Assembly: GCF_019711535.1 (NCBI RefSeq)
Contig: NZ_JAIGNP010000003.1
Span: 62,001 to 126,000, forward strand
Length of the DNA: 64,000 nt
Direction of reading: 5' to 3'
Origin: Qipengyuania aestuarii
Lineage (GTDB): Bacteria > Pseudomonadota > Alphaproteobacteria > Sphingomonadales > Sphingomonadaceae
The notes beneath the pieces were generated by a model. That model saw only the letters and a list, made by a program, of their open reading frames with translations, had not been told where the DNA came from and ran no database searches. The position numbers were made by a program, and so were the translations under genes. How positions within the stretch are numbered: the stretch's first letter is position 1; every line of letters starts with the position of its first letter. Below are positions 26,042 through 35,012 of this stretch, piece after piece.

Positions 26042-27319
26042 TCATGCCCCCTCGTCGCGCGGCTTTCCGGCCGGATATTCGATCGCTGCCGTGCCTGCCT
26101 GGCTCGCCGCATAAGCTTCCGCTTCCCTGAGAACCCGCAGCATATTGCGCATCGAAATCTTCTCCAGATCCGCCTGCGAATACCCCCGCCGTGCCAGTTC
26201 CACGAAGAGTTCGGGATAGCCGCTGACGTCTTCCATCCCGACCGGCCCCGTCGGCATCCCATCGTAATCGCCGCCGATGCCGATGTGATCGATGCCCGCG
26301 ACATCGCGAATGTGATCGATGTGATCGGCCATGTCCGACACGGTCGAAACCGGCGCCCGGTTTTCGGCGTCCCACTTCGCCAGCAGCGCCTCGACCTGAT
26401 CGGGCTGACCGGGATACAGCGCTTTGAGCCGGGCTTCCTCGCCTGCGCGATTGGCGGAATACTGCCGCAGGTCTTCGGTCACGTAAGATGGCAGGGCAAC
26501 AACCATGACGATCCCGCCGTTGAGCGGCAGGCGCGCCAGCACATCGTCCGGGACATTGCGCGCGTGTCCGTTGACAGCCTGCGCGCCCGAGTGACTGAAA
26601 ATCACCGGCGCGCGCGCCACGTCGAGCGCATCGCGCATGGCCGGAGCGCTGACATGGCTCAGATCGACCAGCATCCCGATGCGGTTCATTTCGCGCACCA
26701 CATCCATGCCGAACGCGTTGAGCCCGTCATGGCGCGGCGCATCGGTGGCGCTGTCCGCCCAGTCCAGCGTCTTGCCATGCGTCAGCGTCATGTAGCGCGC
26801 GCCCAGATCGTACATCTGCCGCAGCACGGCCAGGCTGTTGCCGATGGAATGCCCGCCCTCCATGCCGAGCAGCGAGGCGATCCGACCCTCGGCGACCGCG
26901 GCCTCGACATCGTCGGCAGTCAGCGCCAGTTCCAGGCCGCGCGGATTGCGATCGATCAGGCGCTTGGTGACGTCGATCTGTTCAAGCGTCATCTGCACCG
27001 CCTCTGCTTCGGGCAGGCTCGCGCTGACATAGACCGACCAGAACTGCGCCCCCACCTTGCCGCGGGCAAGCCGGACCAAATCGCTGTGCATCGCTTTGCG
27101 ATCGCCCTCGGCCGTGTCCAGCGTATCGGCGAAGTCGAAATCGTTGATCAGATTGTCGAAACGGGCGCGCAGCTGGATGGGGACGTCATTATGCCCGTCC
27201 CATACCGGCGCCGCATCGAGCGCCGCCGCCGCAGTTTCCTCAGGCGTGTCCTGCGCGATCGCCGGCGCCGCCAGCAAGGACAGCACGGCAATGGCCGCGC
27301 TCGTATGGATGGACTTCAA
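26042..27319 (-). CDS. Membrane dipeptidase-like protein (peptidase M19), exported
   Basis: The 425-residue protein has a Sec signal peptide (about residues 1-22, ending APAIAQ) and the M19/renal dipeptidase fold, an amidohydrolase-type barrel. WDGHNDVP contains the first metal-binding His and Asp; GMEGGHSIGN has the bridging Glu; LVDLSHVS and IFSHSGAQAV have further metal His residues; IDHIGIGGDYDG the final Asp. It probably cleaves dipeptides (including D-residues) in the periplasm. It is a single-gene minus-strand unit. Confidence 0.92.
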   Translation of the reverse strand: MKSIHTSAAIAVLSLLAAPAIAQDTPEETAAAALDAAPVWDGHNDVPIQLRARFDNLINDFDFADTLDTAEGDRKAMHSDLVRLARGKVGAQFWSVYVSASLPEAEAVQMTLEQIDVTKRLIDRNPRGLELALTADDVEAAVAEGRIASLLGMEGGHSIGNSLAVLRQMYDLGARYMTLTHGKTLDWADSATDAPRHDGLNAFGMDVVREMNRIGMLVDLSHVSAPAMRDALDVARAPVIFSHSGAQAVNGHARNVPDDVLARLPLNGGIVMVVALPSYVTEDLRQYSANRAGEEARLKALYPGQPDQVEALLAKWDAENRAPVSTVSDMADHIDHIRDVAGIDHIGIGGDYDGMPTGPVGMEDVSGYPELFVELARRGYSQADLEKISMRNMLRVLREAEAYAASQAGTAAIEYPAGKPRDEGA

Positions 27320-27397
27320 GAATATCTCCTCTGCGGAACTCTATGGCATCTCATGGGCTGTTGTAGCGAACAGATCGCTCTTGGAAAGGATTGCCTG

Positions 27398-27688
27398 ATG
27401 ACCATGATCGCCCGCTGGAACGGAGAAGAGATCGCTCGCAGCGACGATACCTTGGTTGTCGAGGGCAATCATTACTTCCCGCCTTCCGCTGTCGCCCGCA
27501 GCGCGCTCGTCCCAAGCGAGCGGACAAGCGAGTGCCCATGGAAGGGAACCGCTCAATATCATTCGATCAATGCCGGCGGTGCCATCAACAAAGATGCTGC
27601 CTGGTACTATCCCCATCCCAAACCCGATGCCGCCGAAATCAAGGACCGGATCGCGTTCTGGAACGGGGTGGAAGTCACGGAGGAATGA
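27398..27688 (+). CDS. DUF427 family protein
   Basis: The 96-residue protein matches DUF427: IARWNGEEIARSDDTLVVEG, NHYFPPSAV, CPWKGTAQYHSI, and AAWYYPHPKPDAAEIKDRIA. The fold is a small beta structure; the biochemical role is unknown. Start ATG 27398 is preceded by AAAGGATTGCCTG; the frame is open far upstream on the antisense of the dipeptidase gene and is not used. Its TGA stop overlaps the ATG of the DoxX gene (ATGA). Confidence 0.85.
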   Translation: MTMIARWNGEEIARSDDTLVVEGNHYFPPSAVARSALVPSERTSECPWKGTAQYHSINAGGAINKDAAWYYPHPKPDAAEIKDRIAFWNGVEVTEE

Positions 27689-28089
27689 TCCGCCGCGCAC
27701 TGCGCTGGCTGCTGGCCGTCTTCTATGCCTTCGCCGGCATCATGCACCTTGTGAAGCCTGGTCCGTTTCTCGGTATCATGCCGGATTTCGTGCCTATGCC
27801 CGAAGCGGTGGTGTTCTGGACCGGCGTTGCAGAGCTGCTCGGCGCAGTCGCGCTTGCGCAACCGTGGTCCCAGACAATCAGAAAAGCGGGGGCGATCGGT
27901 CTCGCCTTGTACGCGGTCTGCGTCTTTCCCGCCAACATCCAGCACTTCGTGCTCGACATGGCGCGCGAGGATAAGGGCCTTAGCCTCGCTTATCACCTTC
28001 CGCGCATGGTGGCACAGCCGGTTCTTGTCTGGCTGGCCCTATGGGTCGGCGGCGTCACGGACTGGCCGCGGCGCCGCCACACCATATAA
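27685..28089 (+). CDS. DoxX-like membrane protein
   Basis: The 134-residue protein has four hydrophobic segments (about 5-22, 42-62, 70-88 and 108-124) and the DoxX-like pattern FYAFAGIMHLVKPGPF and FWTGVAELLGAVALA. DoxX-like proteins are small inner-membrane proteins of mostly unknown role. It is coupled to DUF427 by an ATGA overlap. Its stop codon (28087-28089) directly abuts the stop codon of the SWIB gene on the other strand, leaving no intergenic base. Confidence 0.85.
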   Translation: MIRRALRWLLAVFYAFAGIMHLVKPGPFLGIMPDFVPMPEAVVFWTGVAELLGAVALAQPWSQTIRKAGAIGLALYAVCVFPANIQHFVLDMAREDKGLSLAYHLPRMVAQPVLVWLALWVGGVTDWPRRRHTI

Positions 28090-28341
28090 TCAGGACATGT
28101 GCTTGGAAACGGCACCGGTCATCTTGAACATGGAGATCTGCTCCTTGCCGATGACTGCACCCAGCTTGTCGTCAGGGTTGATCATGCGCTTGTCCTGCGG
28201 ATCCTGCAGGTTGTTCGCCTTGATATGGTCCCAGACCTTCGAAGTGACCTGAGCGCGGGTCATCGGACCTTTGCCAACCACATTCTCGAGTTGCGGCGAG
28301 AGATTCACCGGCTTCTGGAGTGCGTTATTCTTTCCTGCCAT
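28090..28341 (-). CDS. SWIB/MDM2 domain protein
   Basis: The 83-residue protein is a single SWIB/MDM2 domain: MTRAQVTSKVWDHIKANNLQ, DPQDKRMINPDDKLGAVIG and ISMFKMTGAVSKHM match the domain start to end. In eukaryotes this domain is part of chromatin remodelers; bacterial stand-alone copies are known but uncharacterised. AAAGGAAGCTGAA precedes the start. It lies 33 bases downstream of the PEBP gene and is probably cotranscribed with it. Confidence 0.92.
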   Translation of the reverse strand: MAGKNNALQKPVNLSPQLENVVGKGPMTRAQVTSKVWDHIKANNLQDPQDKRMINPDDKLGAVIGKEQISMFKMTGAVSKHMS

Positions 28342-28374
28342 TTCAGCTTCCTTTCACTTAGCTTTTATTATTGA

Positions 28375-28956
28375 TCAATCTTCCAGGTCGAAGTCCTCAG
28401 CGTCCAGCTCTTCGATTTCATGTCCTTCGAAGCGCGCGGTAAGGACCGCTGCAGCCATGACATGATTTTTGATGTTCTTGCGAAAATCCTCATATCCAGC
28501 CCCCGGCATCAGCGTCAGCGGCAGGTCGAGCGCATAGAGCTGGAATACATAACGGTGCTGCACACCCAGCGGCGGATTGGGAAGCAGCCATTCCGAGTTG
28601 CCAGCGGCATTTTTCCCGATCCGTGGCGGCGCCTCGCCTTCGAACAAAGCGCCCTTCTGGGCCTTGAGCCCCCAGACGAGCCAGTGGATCTTGCCGTCCT
28701 CCGCATCCTCTACGATGAGCGCGAGCTCCTGCGTGCCCGGAGGCGGCGCAGTCCATTCCAGCGGCGGGGCAACAGCATCCTCTTCAGCCGCCGTGAAGCT
28801 TGGATCAAGTTCGCCGCCATGCTTGAACGCCGGGCTGGTAAGAGTGAAGCCCGACTTGCCCAGCAGCTTCTCGTCAGCAACCTCGCTGATGGTAAGAGCG
28901 CCCTTGGCGTCTGCGCCGATTGCCTGCTGAACCCATGCTGGGGTACCGGTACTCAA
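28375..28956 (-). CDS. YbhB/YbcL family (PEBP, Raf kinase inhibitor-like) protein
   Basis: The 193-residue protein has the PEBP fold: SPPLEWTAPPPGT-like segment (VAPPLEWTAPPPGTQELALI), VEDAEDGKIHWLVWGL with the conserved His, and QHRYVFQLYALD. Bacterial PEBP proteins bind anionic ligands; function in bacteria is mostly unknown. The start is TTG 28956 with GGAG upstream. It heads a two-gene unit with the SWIB gene. Confidence 0.88.
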   Translation of the reverse strand: MSTGTPAWVQQAIGADAKGALTISEVADEKLLGKSGFTLTSPAFKHGGELDPSFTAAEEDAVAPPLEWTAPPPGTQELALIVEDAEDGKIHWLVWGLKAQKGALFEGEAPPRIGKNAAGNSEWLLPNPPLGVQHRYVFQLYALDLPLTLMPGAGYEDFRKNIKNHVMAAAVLTARFEGHEIEELDAEDFDLED

Positions 28957-29218
28957 GATAAAAACTCCGTCACTCGCTTGGCGCCAAAGGCGCGTTCGAT
29001 TGGGAAGACTAGGCGCTTACCCTAGGGAAAGGCCATGCCTGCCCGCAGAAATTATGGCTGTTTTGCCCCGGCCCACCCCGGTTTTCCACCGGAATGAGCA
29101 ATTCACGAGATTTTCTCGGCCTCTTTCAAGTCGAGCTTGCTGAGTAACGATTAATTAGGCAAGTCTCATGCGAGTGGGAGTTAACGGGTAAGCCACGAGA
29201 TAATTGGGGAGATTTGCA

Positions 29219-30664
29219 ATGAAAACAGGTCGCACGCCTTGGGGGACTGCTCTGTTAAGCTCCTGCGCGCTCGCTCTTGCCGCGTGTGGGGGAGGCGGAG
29301 ATTCGAGTTCCTCGGGAGGAGGGTCCGGCCCGATCGCGGGTGGAGGCGGCGGCGGAGGTGGCACCGATGGCTGCTCGCTGTCGTCGCGGCAGGATTGGGC
29401 TCTCTCCGTCCTGCAGGAATGGTATCTCTTCCCCGACCTGCTCGACACGTCAGTGAACAAGGCGAATTACAGCGACCTGCAATCCTATCTTGACGCTCTT
29501 GTTGCCCCCGCACGGGCGCAGAACAAGGACCGCTTCTTCACCTACATCACCTCGATCGAAGAAGAAAACGAACTGATCAACAGCGGCTCGAATGCAGGGT
29601 TCGGCTTCCGATTGATCTACGATGTCTCGAACAATCGCGTTTATCTCGCGGAGGTCTTCGAAAGCGGCCCGGCATTTCCTGCAGGCTTCGATCGCGGCAC
29701 GGAAATCCTGCAAATCGGATCGAGCAGCGTAGCCTCCCTCATGTCAGCCGGAGGACCGCAAGCGGTGTCCGAGGCCTTGGGGCCGAGCGATCCGGGAGTT
29801 GCCCGAAGTTTCCGCATCAGGAATGTCGATGGAACTGAACGCAACGTATCCGTGACCAAGCAGGAATTCGGGCTGGACCCGATTTCCGATCGGTATGGAG
29901 TCAAAATCCTTGACGATGGCGCTGGCGGCAAGGCGGGTTATATCAATCTGCGCACCTTCATCGTCCAGAACGCCGGGCCGCAGCTGCGCGATGCCTTTGC
30001 GCAATTCCGCCAGCAAGGGGTCACGAATGTCATTCTCGACCTGCGCTATAATGGCGGCGGCCTCGTATCCGTCGCGGAACTGCTGGGCGATCTCATGGCC
30101 GATGGGCTGGAAGGGCAGGTGTTTTCCAAGACGCTGCTGCGACCATCTAAGGCATCCGAAAATTCGACCGATGTGTTCAATGACCAGCCCGAACAAATCC
30201 GCGCGATGAAGCTGGCCGTCATTGGTCGTGGAGGCACTGCATCGGCGAGCGAGCTCGTCACGAATTCCATGATACCCTATCTGGGAGACAACATCGCGCT
30301 TGTGGGGATGAACACCTTCGGCAAACCCGTCGGGCAATTCGCATTCGACCAATCGTCCTGTGACGATCGCTTGCGCGCCGTGACCTTCAAGACCGTTAAT
30401 GCAAACGACCAGGGCGAATATTTCAGCGGCTTGGCCAGCGTGATGCCGAACACTTGCCGCGCGGGTGACGATATCTTCACCCAGCTTGGCGACCCGGCCG
30501 AGGCATCGGTCAAAGTCGCACTGGACTTCTTGGCGGGCCGCACCTGCACACCGATCATGGGCGGGAATGAAGTGACCCGTGCTTCGGTCAGTCAGGGCCA
30601 ATCCAAGCTGATCCAGCCAGCTCGGCCAAACGCGCTGCAACGCGACAATCCAGGGGTGTTCTAA
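29219..30664 (+). CDS. S41 family C-terminal-processing-type peptidase, lipoprotein
   Basis: The 481-residue protein has a lipoprotein signal with lipobox ALAAC, then a Gly/Ser-rich linker, a PDZ-like region (about 140-230) and an S41 protease domain. GRGGTASASELVTNSM holds the candidate catalytic Ser and GMNTFGKPVGQ the candidate Lys; NVILDLRYNGGGLVS is a family motif. It probably processes or degrades periplasmic proteins at the membrane. ATG 29219 is preceded by GGGGAG. It stands alone. Confidence 0.9.
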   Translation: MKTGRTPWGTALLSSCALALAACGGGGDSSSSGGGSGPIAGGGGGGGGTDGCSLSSRQDWALSVLQEWYLFPDLLDTSVNKANYSDLQSYLDALVAPARAQNKDRFFTYITSIEEENELINSGSNAGFGFRLIYDVSNNRVYLAEVFESGPAFPAGFDRGTEILQIGSSSVASLMSAGGPQAVSEALGPSDPGVARSFRIRNVDGTERNVSVTKQEFGLDPISDRYGVKILDDGAGGKAGYINLRTFIVQNAGPQLRDAFAQFRQQGVTNVILDLRYNGGGLVSVAELLGDLMADGLEGQVFSKTLLRPSKASENSTDVFNDQPEQIRAMKLAVIGRGGTASASELVTNSMIPYLGDNIALVGMNTFGKPVGQFAFDQSSCDDRLRAVTFKTVNANDQGEYFSGLASVMPNTCRAGDDIFTQLGDPAEASVKVALDFLAGRTCTPIMGGNEVTRASVSQGQSKLIQPARPNALQRDNPGVF

Positions 30665-30743
30665 AAGGGAGGGGCCGCGTCACAGACAGCGGCCCCAAAC
30701 CAATTGCAAACATGGCGGCATAGCTAGGCGCGGCAAGCGCCAC

Positions 30744-31199
30744 TCACGCAAATGCTATCGCAAGGGTGAGGCCGCCCAAGCCGATCGATAGCGGCGCCCG
30801 AAGGTGGAGCCACCAGCGCGGAGTGAGCGCTGCAAGCCGGGCATCCACGCCGAGCGCCATGAGTAAACTTGCGCCGAGCATGACCAGCAGCGCTTCGATC
30901 GGGAGCCAGTCGAATGCATGGGCAACCAGTCCCCCGGCGGCGATGAGGCTTGGCACAATCGCGGCGATCCACGCCCAAGCCAGCCCGCCTCTTCGTTCGG
31001 CAGCGGGCGCTGCAGCCGCGATCCCCCACCAAGTGCCTCCAAGAAAAGTAAAGATAAGCGCTGCATAGATTACGGCACAGTCTTGCGCCGGTGTCCGCCA
31101 GGCTGCAGGCGCGAGAAACGCGATTAGGGTACAGGCGATTTGCGGTACCAGCCCCAGCAACCCAAGCCATCGCGGCCAGCGAGGTACGGATTGCATCAC
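30744..31199 (-). CDS. DUF3429 family membrane protein
   Basis: The 151-residue protein has five hydrophobic segments and the DUF3429 pattern: LGLLGLVPQIACTLIAF, YAALIFTFLGGTWWG and PRWWLHLRAPLSIG. DUF3429 proteins are small inner-membrane proteins of unknown role. Start may be either of two adjacent ATG codons. It lies 30 bases downstream of the COG3650-type lipoprotein gene on the same strand. Confidence 0.82.
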   Translation of the reverse strand: MMQSVPRWPRWLGLLGLVPQIACTLIAFLAPAAWRTPAQDCAVIYAALIFTFLGGTWWGIAAAAPAAERRGGLAWAWIAAIVPSLIAAGGLVAHAFDWLPIEALLVMLGASLLMALGVDARLAALTPRWWLHLRAPLSIGLGGLTLAIAFA

Positions 31200-31229
31200 C
31201 AGCGTCGCCTCGTGGGAACGGATGGGGAC

Positions 31230-31655
31230 TCAGACATCTTCGGACATCGCGGAGGGTTGCTCGTCGGTCCAGGCACAGCCGTTTCGCTGTTCATCCCCGA
31301 TCCGGAGCGTCGCCGTGTAGGGATATTGGCGATCGCTCATGCCGTCAGAACAGCGTCCAGGCGTCACCATCAGGTCGAAGGTCCGATCGCTCAAGGTTCC
31401 GGTAAACGAAACCCCGTTATTCCCCGCAAACCGCTGAACGCTAAACCGGACCCCGTCCTGATTCTCGGGAGTAAAATAACGGGCCATCCCCGCCGCTACC
31501 GCGCCATTCCAGAAAGGTTCGGTTCCCGTGAAATAGACCGTCTCATCCGGGGCGATCGCGTCGAAAGCATGCGTGGGGCCGCTTCCCGGAGTGCCGTCAC
31601 CCGACTGGCAGGCCGACAATAGCAAGATGGCGATGACAGGTGCGATGGATTTCAA
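31230..31655 (-). CDS. COG3650-type lipoprotein
   Basis: The 141-residue protein has a lipoprotein signal peptide with lipobox LLSAC and the segment YFTGTEPFWNGAV, the mark of the COG3650 family, followed by a beta-rich domain and a disulfide-capable pair (GRCSDGMSD, NGCAWTDE). The family is annotated as a predicted outer-membrane or periplasmic protein of unknown role. Ribosome site AAGAGACTTCG is weak. Confidence 0.78.
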   Translation of the reverse strand: MKSIAPVIAILLLSACQSGDGTPGSGPTHAFDAIAPDETVYFTGTEPFWNGAVAAGMARYFTPENQDGVRFSVQRFAGNNGVSFTGTLSDRTFDLMVTPGRCSDGMSDRQYPYTATLRIGDEQRNGCAWTDEQPSAMSEDV

Positions 31656-31848
31656 TCGAAGTCTCTTAGCTCAGCGGATCTGTGAGCGAATGCGAAAATC
31701 AAGGGCAGACGCGGTCATCTGGCCAAAGCCAGATGGTTCGGGCTGCTTAACGCGAAACACGATTGATAAGCAATCGCCTGCCTCAGAAACGAGCGACATG
31801 GGCTGTGCGAGTTACCCGCGACCGCATTTGCCAACACGATATTGATGT

Positions 31849-32751
31849 TCAGTTGCGACCGAACAATCTTGCTACCAAGCCTTTCTTTTCGGGCTCGGGC
31901 TCCGGCTCATTCTGCGCGAGCCGCTTACGCAAGTCGGCACCGGACGGCGGCTCTTTCATCTCTTCGACTTCGCGCCGCGTGATCATACTGGCCGGCAGCA
32001 ATTCGGCCGTTTGCGGTTCTTCTTCAACGACTTGAGGCGCGGGCCGCTGCCCCTCGACGAGACCGTGCACCGATACTGCATCGGGCTTCATATCGACCAT
32101 GCCGGCCAGCACTGGGACTTGGTTCGGCAGCGGTTTTTCTCGGCATATCTTCTCCACTGCACGATGGAAAAGAAGCGCACGCCACCAGCACGCGAGAACA
32201 TATTCAACATAGCGGGCGGGTGCTTCCTGCGGAGCATTATCCCGAAAGAAGTGGCGTTCCTTATGGTGCACCAGCGCCGTATTGATGGCGGACAATCCGT
32301 CGCATTCGAGAAAAACCTCGATGTCCTCATCAAAGCCCGCCCAGGCAGGCCCGTCTTCGGCGAGGGCCTCTTCGACGAGCTTCGCCTCGTCAGCCTGGCT
32401 GAAGGCGAAGGGATCGTCGCTATAAAGTCCCAGCATCATGTAGGGGTGGTGAACCTGCCCCTTTTCGAAGGCCCGATCCGCCTCATTGGCAATCGCCAGG
32501 GTGACGCCTGTAATCGCGTCGCCCTCCGCAAGTTCGATCGCTTCCTGTAATTCTTCCCAGCCGCTGATCGAAACGCGGTCGGGATCATCTATCAGACAGC
32601 GGGTTGCAAGTTCGGTACCCAGACTCTGCAGTTGCATTTCGAGATACTGCTGTGCGTTTAGCAGTTCACCCCGGTGGAAATACTCGTGCATCACGGCCAT
32701 CCACTCTTCTTCACCTTCCTGCGTGGCGAATTGCGTCTGTAGTTCATGCAT
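31849..32751 (-). CDS. Hypothetical acidic protein
   Basis: I do not recognise a family. The 300-residue protein is strongly acidic, has no signal peptide or membrane helix, and contains a predicted helical N-terminal part (residues 1-110) and a middle part with Trp/Cys/His residues (VEYVLACWWRALLFHRAVEK). The C-terminus is low-complexity (EPEPEPEKKG) ending in a basic hydrophobic tail (LVARLFGRN). It is divergent from the EcfG-promoted gene at 32903. Confidence 0.65.
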   Translation of the reverse strand: MHELQTQFATQEGEEEWMAVMHEYFHRGELLNAQQYLEMQLQSLGTELATRCLIDDPDRVSISGWEELQEAIELAEGDAITGVTLAIANEADRAFEKGQVHHPYMMLGLYSDDPFAFSQADEAKLVEEALAEDGPAWAGFDEDIEVFLECDGLSAINTALVHHKERHFFRDNAPQEAPARYVEYVLACWWRALLFHRAVEKICREKPLPNQVPVLAGMVDMKPDAVSVHGLVEGQRPAPQVVEEEPQTAELLPASMITRREVEEMKEPPSGADLRKRLAQNEPEPEPEKKGLVARLFGRN

Positions 32752-32843
32752 TACATTAGGATCCGTTGGCTCGGGTTCGCCGAAGGGATGCCATCAAATT
32801 CTGACCATCCCATTAACTGCCATGCGTAGGCGGAAGCCGCGCG

Positions 32844-32869
32844 GGAACACCGCACATAGCGTGAGCGTT
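32844..32869 (+). promoter_or_regulatory. EcfG-type promoter, full consensus
   Basis: GGAAC (32844-32848), 17-base spacer, CGTT (32866-32869) matches the EcfG consensus exactly. The predicted start of transcription is about 25 bases before ATG 32903. Confidence 0.72.
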
Positions 32870-32902
32870 TGACCAGCAAGACAGAATTCTCGGAGTGTGC
32901 AA

Positions 32903-33466
32903 ATGAGGTTTACCCCCCAAATGCTGGGTGCAGTGGCAGTGATCGCAATGGCAGGAGCTGTCAGCGGCGCGACCATCGGCGAAAGTCCGATCCTTACCAG
33001 AACCCACGCAGACAGCTTGCCTCAATCGGCCGTAGTTTCAACATCAAACGCGGCCCTCGCCCGAAAAGACAGCCCGCCCAATCATTATCCGCTCGAAACC
33101 GAAAATGGCACCATCGAGGTGGCAGAACTCGCCCTCCACGGCAGATTGCGCGATCGCGGGGGCAAGATGTGGTGGCAAGACCGGGATGACCGTGAGCTGG
33201 TAGCTACTGACGATGAGTATGACTTCTATCGCACGGCCAGCCCCGAGCGCATTGCTCACGAAGAAAGGTTGCTCGCTTTCACCGGTGCACGGGCCGAACG
33301 CAGCGAGTTTGGAGATGAGCATCAAGAAACCGCCCGGATTATGACGCGCGCCGAAGCTCCCATGGCACTTGCCGAACCTGCAGAACTCGATACGCGCAAA
33401 GGGTCGAGCACAGCTGGAAACGCGAAAACGATCAATGTGGCTGGAGTACTCGCACTGCGCGATTGA
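32903..33466 (+). CDS. Hypothetical secreted protein under EcfG-type promoter
   Basis: I do not recognise the family. The 187-residue protein has a signal peptide (MRFTPQMLGAVAVIAMAGAV, cleavage after about SGA) and a mature part rich in Arg, Glu and Asp, including GKMWWQDRDDRELVATDDEY. There are no cysteines in the mature part. ATG 32903 is preceded by CGGAGTGTGCAA; GTG 32897 is an alternative. The full-consensus EcfG promoter upstream suggests stress-induced export. Confidence 0.68.
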   Translation: MRFTPQMLGAVAVIAMAGAVSGATIGESPILTRTHADSLPQSAVVSTSNAALARKDSPPNHYPLETENGTIEVAELALHGRLRDRGGKMWWQDRDDRELVATDDEYDFYRTASPERIAHEERLLAFTGARAERSEFGDEHQETARIMTRAEAPMALAEPAELDTRKGSSTAGNAKTINVAGVLALRD

Positions 33467-33770
33467 TTACCGTAGAGGACTTTTCTGCCCTGTCCGGCAC
33501 CGTAGGAAAATCCTCCCCTTTTGCTGCCATTCGACCCTTAAAAAGGGGTAGATCCGGAATGCCTCGTTACGCAGTCAACAGGGTCAGCAATTTGGGCACC
33601 AGCATGCTGCTGTAGCCGCCACTCAGATTGGCGCGAAAGAAGATCATTTCCCTGAAAACCAGATAAGGCGATCATGTGATAAATGGGCCGCCAGCTAGAC
33701 CAAGATTGGAAGCTGGCGGCATTCTTCGAAAATTGCGGCGAATGCTTGGAAGCATCCCGCCGGAAGTTGC
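33467..33770. other. Gene-free region with two inverted repeats
   Basis: About 300 bases without a supported gene. CCCCTTTT (33515-33522) and AAAAGGGG (33541-33548) form an 8-bp inverted repeat. GCCGCCAGCT (33687-33696) and AGCTGGCGGC (33711-33720) form a perfect 10-bp stem that could terminate the leftward hpf transcript, although only a weak T-rich stretch follows. I see nothing else. Confidence 0.5.
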
Positions 33771-34115
33771 TTACATCACCTTTTCTGGGCGCGGATCATG
33801 ACCGTGCCGTTCGCTCTTGCCGAAATGACGCTCGAGGCGTTGAGCTAAAGTCCCCGCTGCACGCCGCGCGGCGTCATCCACACTGGAAGCATGTTCTGTC
33901 ACTCCGATCGGCTTGCCACCGCTGGGGCGTGCCTCAATCGTGCATGCCTTGTCGTCAGCACCGCCCTTGGGACCGTTTTCATCACGAACGTGAACCTCGA
34001 GCCGCGTAAGACGATTTTCGAAGCGCGAAAGTTTTTGCCGCACCGCCGCTTCGATCCGCTCGGCTACATTCTCCGTCCCCATCACCGAACTGTCGGAATT
34101 GAACTGGATCTGCAT
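33771..34115 (-). CDS. HPF/RaiA family ribosome-associated protein (short form)
   Basis: The 114-residue protein matches the N-terminal domain of the hibernation-promoting factor family: QIQFNSDSSVMGTENVAERI, RFENRLTRLEVHVRDENGPK and AARRAAGTLAQRLERHFGK. It lacks the C-terminal dimerisation domain, so it would be a short HPF or YfiA-like factor binding the 30S decoding region in stress. ATG 34115 is preceded by AAAGGAG; upstream start 34151 is unlikely. An EcfG-like promoter lies 35 bases upstream. Confidence 0.8.
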   Translation of the reverse strand: MQIQFNSDSSVMGTENVAERIEAAVRQKLSRFENRLTRLEVHVRDENGPKGGADDKACTIEARPSGGKPIGVTEHASSVDDAARRAAGTLAQRLERHFGKSERHGHDPRPEKVM

Positions 34116-34149
34116 GGCAAATTCTCCTTTATTTTGCTCGTGTATATCC

Positions 34150-34175
34150 AACGCGCCGGCGTCTGGGCAGTTTCC
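34150..34175 (-). promoter_or_regulatory. EcfG-like promoter of the HPF-type gene
   Basis: On the minus strand GGAAAC (34175-34170), 16 bases, then CGTT (34153-34150). The -35 box has one extra A relative to GGAAC; spacing and -10 fit. Predicted leader of about 28 bases contains AAAGGAG. Confidence 0.5.
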
Positions 34176-34339
34176 CTCTCTCCGGCTGATACCAGAGGCG
34201 CTTGATCAGCCTGAGCCACCGCGCTTGCCACCGCCCGGATCCTAGGAAAGGGGATATTGGCTTTCAATCGAACGAAGGGGCGACAAAAAGAAAGGGCGCC
34301 CCCGCGGGGTCGCCCTTGTCTCAAGAATTTATTGTTAAA

Positions 34340-34921
34340 TTACGAGGGCATAAGCACCGTGTCGATCACATGGATTACGCCATTTGAAGCATCGACATCT
34401 GTTGATGTAACCGTCGCGCGATTACCCGCCGCGTCCATCAGTACGACATTGCCGCCGTCCATCATTGCGGTGAGTTCGGCACCGTTGACAGTGGTCAGCT
34501 TGTATCCTTCCTCGCCCGCAGCTTCGATAGCCTGCGTGAGAGCCTGCGCGTTCGTTTCACCTTCAATCACGTGATAGGTGAGAATGTTGGTCAGATCTTC
34601 TTGGCCGGCTTCGCTCATGAGTTCGTCACGAGTAGCCTGAGGCACCTTGTCGAAGGCGGCATTGGTCGGTGCGAAAACGGTATACGGTCCTTCACCCGAA
34701 AGAGTTTCGCCGAGGTTCGCAGAAGTCACCGCGCTTACCAGGGTCGAAAAGTCGGGATTGCCTTGCGCAACCTCGACGATTGTGCCGGTATCTGTAGTAT
34801 CGTTGGCCATCTGATCGTTCATGGCAACGGTATCATCCGCAGTAGGCTCGGCCGTATCTTCCGCGCAGGCAGCGATTGCGAGCGAAGCGGCGGATGCAAG
34901 AGCGATAGTGATCTTGTTCAT
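34340..34921 (-). CDS. Fasciclin (FAS1) domain lipoprotein
   Basis: The 193-residue protein has a lipoprotein signal with lipobox IAAC, an acidic Thr/Asp-rich linker and one FAS1 domain (about residues 55-192) with its two conserved motifs TVFAPTNAAFDKVP and NGVIHVIDTVLMP and the central ILTYHVI. FAS1 proteins mediate adhesion or surface binding. I chose ATG 34921 because AAAGGGGA lies upstream; 35014 is not needed. Confidence 0.9.
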   Translation of the reverse strand: MNKITIALASAASLAIAACAEDTAEPTADDTVAMNDQMANDTTDTGTIVEVAQGNPDFSTLVSAVTSANLGETLSGEGPYTVFAPTNAAFDKVPQATRDELMSEAGQEDLTNILTYHVIEGETNAQALTQAIEAAGEEGYKLTTVNGAELTAMMDGGNVVLMDAAGNRATVTSTDVDASNGVIHVIDTVLMPS

Positions 34922-35012
34922 GAGTGAAATCCCCTTTGATTCGTAAAGCCAGAATAGGCGTTCGGCACGGGTGCGAGCGTTAAGAGTTATCATCCTCGTG
35001 CCCCACCCAACC

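Noticed and set aside
27326-27370. EcfG promoter before DUF427 (GGAAC followed by GTT)
   Set aside because: The spacer would be 19 or more bases, outside the 16-17 range.
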